Assembly: GCA_003219945.1 (NCBI GenBank) | Contig: QHQV01000318.1 | Coordinates: 1-6,831, forward strand | Origin: Verrucomicrobiota bacterium | Lineage (GTDB): Bacteria > Verrucomicrobiota > Verrucomicrobiia > Chthoniobacterales > UBA10450 | Direction of reading: 5' to 3' | Length of the DNA: 6,831 nt | Part shown: in pieces, positions 1 through 5,278 of the stretch | Position numbering within the stretch: position 1 is the stretch's first letter | Layout of the letters: each line of letters begins with the position of its first letter | Notes under the pieces: generated by a model | What the model was told of the DNA's origin: nothing | Databases searched by the model: none | The model's input: the letters and a program-made list of their open reading frames with translations, nothing else | Program-made: the position numbers and the translations under genes

Positions 1-410
1 CGAAATCGCAAAATCTGAAATTCATCGAATGCAGATTGTGCCTTGTCGTTAAGTCGCTGCTCGGCTCGGGCTGCTTCTTGGATCGGGTGTTTGTATTTCT
101 TACCGTCGGTCGGCCATTTCTTCTTGCCTTCGAACGATACGTATCGCTCGGCGAAGTTGATTCCGACAAACGCAACGCAGATTGGATTGCCGCCTCCTCT
201 CTTGAATTGATTGACCTGATTAACTAGATCGTTAATCACGCGATCGATCTGTTTGATCATCGCTTTTGCGAGGATCTTCGTTTCCGCACCGATCTCAATG
301 GTCGCGATCGGGCCGCGCGCCACCAACATTCCTTTTTCCGTTAATGCAACAGCAGCCGGAACCAATTCCCCGAATGTGCCATCACCACGTCGTCCCGGCT
401 TGCCGGTCAT
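1..410 (-). CDS. Putative type II restriction endonuclease (C-terminal part), PD-(D/E)XK-like, truncated by window edge
   Basis: This is an open frame of 136 codons from an ATG at 408-410 that runs off the left edge without a stop. Residues 34-48 read as a beta strand containing E39 and an E43-T44-K45 (ExK) motif. A long amphipathic helix (about 48-70, with MIKQIDRVINDL) follows, then a hydrophobic strand (about 76-85, PICVAFVGIN) and a basic, Lys-rich segment (95-107). Strand with ExK, helix, strand is the usual core order of PD-(D/E)XK nucleases. The N-terminus carries a compact GDGTFGELVP segment. It lies directly downstream of a DNA methyltransferase and overlaps the preceding ORF by ATGA, which supports a cognate restriction enzyme. 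No Shine-Dalgarno site precedes the ATG. The frame is also open upstream of the ATG for at least 15 codons, so this may be the second half of a protein that begins at 604. Nuclease function is inferred from context and motif order, and the recognition site is unknown. Confidence 0.6.
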   Translation of the reverse strand, partial: MTGKPGRRGDGTFGELVPAAVALTEKGMLVARGPIATIEIGAETKILAKAMIKQIDRVINDLVNQVNQFKRGGGNPICVAFVGINFAERYVSFEGKKKWPTDGKKYKHPIQEAARAEQRLNDKAQSAFDEFQILRF

Positions 411-604
411 GAGATTTTCAGATTTACCACGCGTTCGTGATGCTGGACCCGCTCGACGAGTCTCGTCGATTTTCCGAGCGCGACTAAGTCCTCGTATAGC
501 TGCGATGCGACCAGATCGCCGAGATTCGCAATGCGATGGCGATAAGGTTTGCCTTCGAAGAGGCCACGGAAGATGCGGAGCAACGCGTATTTCTCGTCAC
601 TCAT
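407..604 (-). CDS. Small ORF between methyltransferase and putative endonuclease; possible N-terminal half of the endonuclease
   Basis: This 65-codon ORF starts with an ATG at 602-604 that overlaps the methyltransferase stop (TGA 601-603), and ends with a TGA at 407-409 that overlaps the next ATG (408-410). The product is mostly helical: a hydrophobic helix at the start (YALLRIFRGLFEG, residues 6-18), then LGDLVASQLYEDLVALG (28-44) and a charged RLVERVQHHERVV stretch (48-60). I recognise no catalytic motif. Two readings fit. It may be a separate small protein, such as a controller or a subunit, in a translationally coupled operon. Or it may be the N-terminal region of the endonuclease, cut off by an indel: one extra base in the A4 run at about 416-419 would join ...HERVVNLK to the downstream frame shortly before MTGKPGRRGDG with no stop. 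I slightly favour the second because no independent domain is evident and the downstream ORF lacks an obvious ribosome binding site. Confidence 0.6.
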   Translation of the reverse strand: MSDEKYALLRIFRGLFEGKPYRHRIANLGDLVASQLYEDLVALGKSTRLVERVQHHERVVNLKIS

Positions 605-1749
605 CGCTCGACTGTTAGCGTCGAGTACGTTGCGCCGAAGGCTCGGGGCATCGCGGTGGCAAGATGAAGACGTTGCTCGGCAATCTTCAAATACGCTGCC
701 TCGATCTCATTGCCGATGCTGTTTCTGCCGGTCGCAATCGCTGCAAGATTCGTAGTGCCGGTTCCGACAAACGGATCGAGAACGGTGTCGCCAGCAAATG
801 AAAACAGTTTGATCAAACGTTCGGCCAAAATCTGCGGGTACGGCGCTGGATGGCCGCGACGCGTCGATTCCCCTTTGATGTCGACCCAAGCGGAGCGGAG
901 CCACGATTTCATTTCCTTTCTCGTCAACATCGAAAGTGCTTTTTGGATTGATAAGGGTGAACGGTATTCGCCGCCCTTTCTTAGGAAGAGTATGTATTCC
1001 GCGTCTTTCTTGATGATCGCGCCGGGCTGATATGGCTTACCGTAAAACCCGGCGCCGTTGCCTTTTGCTTCGGTTAGACCGTTTGCGATTTTAAACCACA
1101 AGATTGGCGTAAGCGCGTCGAGACCGAAAGACCGAACGCGCACCATGATGTCCGCATGCAGAGGCATCACGCGGTGGCGGCCTTTCTTGCGCGGAATGCA
1201 AACATCCCCTACGACGCAGCAGATTCTCCCGCCAGGCACGAGCACTCGGGCACACTCGTTCCAAACTTTATCGAGTTCGTCGAGAAATGCGTTGTAATCT
1301 TCGACTTCCCCAAGTTGATTGTCGTTCCTTTCGTATTTCTTCAGCGTCCAATACGCCGGCGATGTAACAATGAGGTGAATGCTTGCATTCGGAATCCAGC
1401 ACAGATCGCGCGCATCGCCGAGGCGCAGACGATGTTCGGTTCGGTCAAAAGGCGCTGGCCACGGATGCGATCGGTAATATTCATTAAGCGCTAGTAGCTT
1501 GTTGATCGCGCCCCGTTCGTTGTCGGCGTAATCAATTTGTGCAGTATCGGGATCAACAACTCTTGGAGGAGCCGAAGCGTCCCCGCGCTTTTCTTTCGGC
1601 CGATGATGGCGAAAACCGTTGCTATTACTCGGCTTGCCGTTCGCTGACTTCCGAACGAAGTAGAGCTGTTCCTGCTCTTTGGTGCGGGCACTTTTTTTTG
1701 AGCCGATCGAGGCGTAGGATGTTTTCCTCGCGACGGGGGATTTCCGCAT
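601..1749 (-). CDS. Site-specific DNA methyltransferase, beta class (N4-cytosine or N6-adenine), type II R-M system
   Basis: This 382-residue protein transfers a methyl group from S-adenosylmethionine to an exocyclic amino group of a base in DNA. Motif IV (TSPAYW, residues 129-134) lies N-terminal to motif I (DPFVGTGTT, 325-333), with the variable target-recognition region between and motif X (HPAPYPQILAERL, 300-312) just before motif I. This order is that of beta-class amino-methyltransferases. LRLGDARDL (108-116), VPGGRICCVVGDVC (171-184) and GKPYQPGAIIKKDAEYILF (237-255) also fit the family. SP-Y-type motif IV is commonest in N4-cytosine enzymes, but the base cannot be fixed by eye. The second proline of SPPY is alanine here. 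Residues 1-60 are a Lys/Arg/Ser-rich, probably disordered extension. The ATG at 1747-1749 is the only Met in the first 190 codons and a stop lies four codons upstream, but no good Shine-Dalgarno site is seen. Protecting host DNA from the downstream putative nuclease is the likely role. Confidence 0.92.
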   Translation of the reverse strand: MRKSPVARKTSYASIGSKKSARTKEQEQLYFVRKSANGKPSNSNGFRHHRPKEKRGDASAPPRVVDPDTAQIDYADNERGAINKLLALNEYYRSHPWPAPFDRTEHRLRLGDARDLCWIPNASIHLIVTSPAYWTLKKYERNDNQLGEVEDYNAFLDELDKVWNECARVLVPGGRICCVVGDVCIPRKKGRHRVMPLHADIMVRVRSFGLDALTPILWFKIANGLTEAKGNGAGFYGKPYQPGAIIKKDAEYILFLRKGGEYRSPLSIQKALSMLTRKEMKSWLRSAWVDIKGESTRRGHPAPYPQILAERLIKLFSFAGDTVLDPFVGTGTTNLAAIATGRNSIGNEIEAAYLKIAEQRLHLATAMPRAFGATYSTLTVER

Positions 1750-2194
1750 AGTGATGTTTTAGCATACGACAGTTTGGAAAGCTACGAAATCGCAGTGTTC
1801 TGACTGCATGTGATCGATCCTCGTGTTTTGGGCTACCACGACTGATCGAGTGTTTATGTTCGCTTTTCTGGCATTGGCCACGGTGGTACTCATCGTCTTG
1901 CAAAATAAATTACGAATCACTTCACTCAGTCGGAGAGGAACTTACACCTGAAATCTGCGGGCGACCCTGGACAGAAGCTGAAACGCCTGTACATGAGGAG
2001 GGATGAAATTGATCAACGCGCCGATCCGCGCTGCCCGCAGGGGCGGGCGGACGGCATAAAGGCTCGTTAGATTTTCGCCAAGTTGGAGCCCGCACTTCGC
2101 GGCACCCCAGTGGTCGAATCTTACCACGCACGGGTTTTTTGCGTCGGTATCCCGAACCTCACTTAGCCAATCACATTTAACAACTTAGAAATTT
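1750..2194. other. Intergenic region of about 445 bases without a convincing gene; possible dispersed repeat at about 1922-2140
   Basis: The region separates the minus-strand methyltransferase from the plus-strand small membrane protein, so it should hold both divergent promoters. None matches a sigma-70 consensus well enough to call, although the last 40 bases (about 2160-2194) are AT-rich. Several short frames are open on both strands between about 1922 and 2131: 69 and 61 codons on the minus strand, and a plus-strand frame ending in a TAG near 2070. Their products have no recognisable domain or signal. Openness in several frames at once is what GC-rich repeat or decayed sequence often shows. 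A GC-rich hairpin lies at 2033-2048. A short inverted repeat, GTGGT/ACCAC (2110-2114 and 2123-2127), is followed by a T6 run at 2135-2140. No tRNA or known RNA is recognised. Confidence 0.5.
2033..2048. repeat. Perfect short inverted repeat (GC-rich hairpin)
   Basis: GCCCGC (2033-2038) and GCGGGC (2043-2048) are perfectly complementary around an AGGG loop. One T-G wobble and one C-G pair can be added outside, giving an 8-pair stem. No T-run follows on either strand, so this is not an ordinary intrinsic terminator. It sits in the middle of the gene-poor block and may be the core of a repeat element or a structured RNA. Confidence 0.5.
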
Positions 2195-2509
2195 ATGAAA
2201 TCAATACTTCAAATTAATCACAAACAGCGTGGCTCACGTCGCGACAACCGCGAACGACGTAGTCACCAGAGTTTTCCACTAACAGATTACAACTATCATC
2301 CGACAGCGGAAGCAGAGGCGATTTCGACCGAGGAACGACCGCCCATTAAGTCGCCGGCCTTTCACAAATTGAGCAGTGAATTCTTCGGCGCGGAAACAAG
2401 CTGGGATTATCGTGTCGAGCTTTTGTTCTTCATTCTGATCACTTGCCTCGCCGCGTGGCCAATCATGTCCATGCTCATCGCAGTGGTTCGCATGATCAGA
2501 AATTACTAG
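2195..2509 (+). CDS. Small single-pass membrane protein of unknown function
   Basis: This 104-residue product has a polar, charged first half (residues 1-68, rich in Arg, Ser, Glu and His; probably disordered) and a hydrophobic helix at about 74-98 (LLFFILITCLAAWPIMSMLIAVV), closed by the basic end RMIRNY. The segment from SPAFHKLSSEFFGAE (53-67) through the helix looks like the conserved core. From memory it resembles small uncharacterised membrane proteins of Verrucomicrobiota, which I cannot confirm here. Polar N-terminus, one helix and a short basic C-terminus suggest an inner-membrane protein. The ATG at 2195 has no Shine-Dalgarno site but follows an AT-rich stretch. A later start is possible if only the core is real, but no good internal start is seen before it. 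It lies 112 bases upstream of the TPR gene on the same strand and could share its transcript. Function is not known. Confidence 0.68.
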   Translation: MKSILQINHKQRGSRRDNRERRSHQSFPLTDYNYHPTAEAEAISTEERPPIKSPAFHKLSSEFFGAETSWDYRVELLFFILITCLAAWPIMSMLIAVVRMIRNY

Positions 2510-2609
2510 GAGCGGGAAAAATCCGCGACCGGTACGGCCCCACTAAAGCTAAGCAATTGTGAAGATTAGCGGTTGCCGCCCACGACGCCGCGAATAGTTT
2601 GGCGTGAGT

Positions 2610-2616
2610 AGGTGAG
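2610..2616 (+). promoter_or_regulatory. Ribosome binding site of the TPR gene
   Basis: AGGTGAG lies five bases before the ATG at 2622. It is the clearest Shine-Dalgarno-like sequence in the window and supports that start, which also places a complete signal peptide at the N-terminus. Confidence 0.6.
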
Positions 2617-2621
2617 CATTT

Positions 2622-4277
2622 ATGAGAGCCATAACAAAGCTCTTGCAAATCGTTATCTGGTTGGCGCTGACAGTGGCCGGCTTCCATGCGCTAGCGGCGA
2701 AGGAGCCGCTTTATGACGGTCTCGGCTCCTATTCGCGCAAGATCACGACTAAATCGGCCGAAGCACAACGCTATTTCGATCAAGGTCTCGGTTTTCTCCA
2801 CGGATTCAATCATCGCGCGGCGATCCGCGGGTTTCAGCAAGCCGCGGAACTCGATCCGCAATGCGCGATGGCGCATTGGGGAGTAGCGCTGGCGTGCGGT
2901 CCGCACATTAATTCCATCGCTGTTCCAGCGGCCGCAGCGGAGCTTGCGTGGAAGGAGCTTGAACTCGCTCAAAAGAATGCGGGGAACGCGTCGCCGGTCG
3001 AGCGAGCGCTCATCGGTGCCCTCGCAAAACGTTACGCTAATCCGCAGCCGGAAGATCGCAGCGGACTTAATCGCGCTTATGCCGATGCCATGCGCGAAGT
3101 GTGGAAAGAATATCCAAAGGATCCAGACGTTGGCGCTCTTTTCGCAGAAGCAATGATGAACTTGCGGCCTTGGGATCAATGGACACCGGAGGGCAAGCCA
3201 GAACCTGGAACGGATGAAGTCCTCGCTACGCTCGAAGCGGTGCTAAGGTTGAATCCGAAGCATCCCTTCGCGAATCATCTTTACATTCACGCGGTGGAAG
3301 CATCGCCGAATCCGGAACGCGCGAGCGCCGCGGCGGACCGACTTCGCGATTTACAGCCGGGCCTCGCTCACAACGTGCATATGCCATCGCACATTGATAT
3401 TCGCACCGGACGCTGGTTGGAGGCCGTCGACACCAATACCAAAGCAGTGGCGGCAGATCAACATTATCAACAGGTCTTCGGCCCGCCCAAAGGATTTCTA
3501 AATGTGTACGTCGCGCATAACCGGCACATGCTCGCCTACGCCGCGATGATGACGGGCCAGCGCGATCTGGCGATGAAACACATTCGCGCCATGGTCGCCG
3601 AGTTGCCGGCAGATTTTCTCAAGGAAAACGCACTACAAGCGGAAGGATTCGTCGCGATGCCGTTGGAAGTGATGGTGCGGTTTGGGCTCTGGGACGAAAT
3701 CCTGGCTGAGCCGGAACGCTATACGGAAAGCATGTGGTTCACCCGCGCATTTCATCATGCCACCCGAGCGATCGCATTTGCTGCCAAGAGCGACACAGCC
3801 AGCGCGCGCAAAGCACAGAGCGTTTTCCTTGAACGCGCCAAACTCGTGCCAAAAGAGGAGTCTCTCGGCAACAACAGTTGTGAGGCGATTCTCGATGTCA
3901 TGAAACCTATGGTCGAAGGCGAAATCCTCGTCGCGGAAGGAAAGACCGACAGCGGCATCAAGCAGCTGCGAGCTGCAATAAAAAAGGAAGACGTTCTCAA
4001 ATACGATGAGCCGCCCGGGTGGTTAATTCCGGTGCGCCATTCTCTCGGAGCGGTTCTCATGAAGCGCCAGCGCTTTGCCGAGGCCGAGCAGGTATATCGC
4101 GAAGATCTCGCACGCTTGCCCGAAAACGGGTGGGCATTGTTGGGACTCGCAGAAAGTTTGCGGAAGCAAAACAAAAACGCAGACGAAGTTGCTCAAACCC
4201 AGGCGAAGTTTAAACAAGTTTGGGCAAAAGCCGATCTGACCATCACCACTTCGTGTCTTTGCCAGCCGCAGACGTGA
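2622..4277 (+). CDS. Exported tetratricopeptide-repeat (TPR) protein of unknown function
   Basis: This 551-residue protein begins with a signal peptide: basic MRAITK, a hydrophobic core LLQIVIWLALTVAGF, and a likely cleavage after HALAA (residue 26). TPR-like helical hairpins occur at about 46-80 (AEAQRYFDQGLGFLHGFNHRAAIRGF onward, ending AELDP), around 200-225, around 265-275, around 301-330 and at the C-terminus (473-503 and 504-535, with GWALLGLAESL). Histidine-bearing motifs recur at helix ends: NHLYIHAVE (218-226), HMPSH (253-257), HNRH (299-302), FHH (378-380) and RHSLG (472-476). The protein ends in SCLCQPQT, with a CxC pair. The length and layout match a broadly distributed uncharacterised family usually labelled TPR-repeat protein in soil bacteria. 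It should act in the periplasm or outside the cell as a scaffold. The histidines may bind a metal or line a pocket, which is inference. The gene converges on the CHAP-like gene downstream. Confidence 0.88.
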   Translation: MRAITKLLQIVIWLALTVAGFHALAAKEPLYDGLGSYSRKITTKSAEAQRYFDQGLGFLHGFNHRAAIRGFQQAAELDPQCAMAHWGVALACGPHINSIAVPAAAAELAWKELELAQKNAGNASPVERALIGALAKRYANPQPEDRSGLNRAYADAMREVWKEYPKDPDVGALFAEAMMNLRPWDQWTPEGKPEPGTDEVLATLEAVLRLNPKHPFANHLYIHAVEASPNPERASAAADRLRDLQPGLAHNVHMPSHIDIRTGRWLEAVDTNTKAVAADQHYQQVFGPPKGFLNVYVAHNRHMLAYAAMMTGQRDLAMKHIRAMVAELPADFLKENALQAEGFVAMPLEVMVRFGLWDEILAEPERYTESMWFTRAFHHATRAIAFAAKSDTASARKAQSVFLERAKLVPKEESLGNNSCEAILDVMKPMVEGEILVAEGKTDSGIKQLRAAIKKEDVLKYDEPPGWLIPVRHSLGAVLMKRQRFAEAEQVYREDLARLPENGWALLGLAESLRKQNKNADEVAQTQAKFKQVWAKADLTITTSCLCQPQT

Positions 4278-4278
4278 C

Positions 4279-4320
4279 CAACTGCCGGACAGAAACCAGG
4301 ATCAGTTGAGCTGACGTTTT
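4279..4320. terminator. Weak possible terminator between convergent genes
   Basis: CAACTG (4279-4284) and CAGTTG (4303-4308) can pair, with an inner CC/GG pair across a two-base bulge. A TTTT run lies at 4317-4320, which is nine bases past the stem rather than directly after it. A second, shorter hairpin, TCAG/CTGA (4302-4305 and 4311-4314), sits closer to the T-run and competes with the first. The position, in the 62-base gap just after the TPR stop and before the stop of the opposing gene, is right for a terminator, but the structure is poor. Confidence 0.25.
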
Positions 4321-4339
4321 CTCAAACCGGAGCAGAAAC

Positions 4340-5155
4340 CTACAGCTTTGCGTAAACGCCCATCAGTGGGCGACGCGATGGTGTCGGTGAACGAAAGTCG
4401 CTGACAAAACCGTCCTTGGTGCGAATTTCAACATGACCAACGCTTCGCGCGGTCCCATATACGAGCACCGAACCAACGGGCGCAGAGAATGGATCCGTGA
4501 CCGATAATCTTTTGAATCCGTAGTTGTTGACAAGTTCGGACGCAGCGTCTCTGGCAAGGTCGGTCTTCGGGCGGGAATCGATGACTCCTGAAGCGAGCAA
4601 CGCGTCTTTGACGTAGTGCCAGCATCGCGAGCGCGAATGCGCATGAGCGCGCTCCTGCGCGAGCGTTGCCGCTTGCACCAATCTGTTGTCGATACGCCGA
4701 TCGACTTTGGCAAGCGGGTAAACGATTCGGTTTGGATAATAGTCGGTAATCACAGGCACGGATTCCCTTTTACCCTGCAGAGATCTGAAACTGAAACGGC
4801 TACCATGCTGCACCGTTTGATTTACGGCCGGCTGATTCATCGGGCGCACCGGTTCCATCGTAAAGGTCGCCCGCGAGGCCGCCTTGTCGACTGGTTGCAT
4901 CGGCTTTTGCGCAGCCACCCTCATCGGTTTTTCAGTGCTCGTGCGCACCGATTCTGTCAAAAGCTTTTTCGTCTTTTTAGAAACCGTCGGCGCTGTCTTT
5001 GCCGTGATCACCTGGACTACATCGTTTGTGACCTCGTCGCTGCGACTGTCGCCGCCCAAAGTGGACGGCGCCAAGCCCTGGCCACGTGCGCCGGCGCTGA
5101 ACGTCACCGAAACTAATGCAGTTGCTAGTGCTAAGAAGATTGCTGGTCTCGGCAC
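4340..5155 (-). CDS. Exported CHAP/NlpC-P60-like cysteine peptidase or amidase, putative peptidoglycan hydrolase
   Basis: This 271-residue product has an N-terminal signal peptide (AIFLALATALVSVTFSAGARG, about 5-25). A Lys/Thr/Pro/Gln-rich linker (about 26-130) contains three K/R-P-M repeats and is probably disordered or wall-associated. The C-terminal domain (about 165-271) has the cysteine-peptidase layout: C178 in RCWHYVKDALLASG at the start of a helix, then DPFSAPVGSVLVYG (221-234), H241 in GHVEIRT and D253 in VSDF, ending GVYAK. Cys at a helix start, then a strand-borne His and an acidic residue, is the CHAP/NlpC-P60 arrangement, so cleavage of cell-wall peptides or amides is the likely reaction. 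The start is GTG at 5155. It has no good Shine-Dalgarno site, and an in-frame stop lies eight codons upstream, so little room exists for another start. It lies 123 bases downstream of the pseudokinase gene on the same strand. A T8 run at 5195-5202 falls in that gap. Substrate and the third catalytic residue are uncertain. Confidence 0.75.
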   Translation of the reverse strand: MPRPAIFLALATALVSVTFSAGARGQGLAPSTLGGDSRSDEVTNDVVQVITAKTAPTVSKKTKKLLTESVRTSTEKPMRVAAQKPMQPVDKAASRATFTMEPVRPMNQPAVNQTVQHGSRFSFRSLQGKRESVPVITDYYPNRIVYPLAKVDRRIDNRLVQAATLAQERAHAHSRSRCWHYVKDALLASGVIDSRPKTDLARDAASELVNNYGFKRLSVTDPFSAPVGSVLVYGTARSVGHVEIRTKDGFVSDFRSPTPSRRPLMGVYAKL

Positions 5156-5278
5156 GAGGGCGAGGTATGCCGGAAATCACAAACCATGGCAAGCTTTTTT
5201 TTCGATAAAAATCGTTCGCGACTCGTCGCTTACCGGGGCCGCGGTATTCGGCGCTGATCGGAATAACGAGCCTCCTTG

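Noticed and set aside
253..618. A 121-codon plus-strand frame opposite the R-M genes
   Set aside because: The minus-strand frames there have better protein character and ATGA junctions in line with the methyltransferase.
1625..1903. A 92-codon minus-strand frame overlapping the methyltransferase start
   Set aside because: It overlaps the N-terminus of a confident gene in another frame and has a His/Arg/Ser-rich composition with no domain or ribosome binding site.
2110..2140. GTGGT/ACCAC inverted repeat followed by a T6 run, as a terminator
   Set aside because: The stem is only five pairs with an eight-base loop, the T-run starts seven bases after the stem, and no confident plus-strand gene ends upstream.
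2691..3179. A 162-codon minus-strand frame opposite the TPR gene
   Set aside because: It is a mirror of the TPR coding frame, with no recognisable features.
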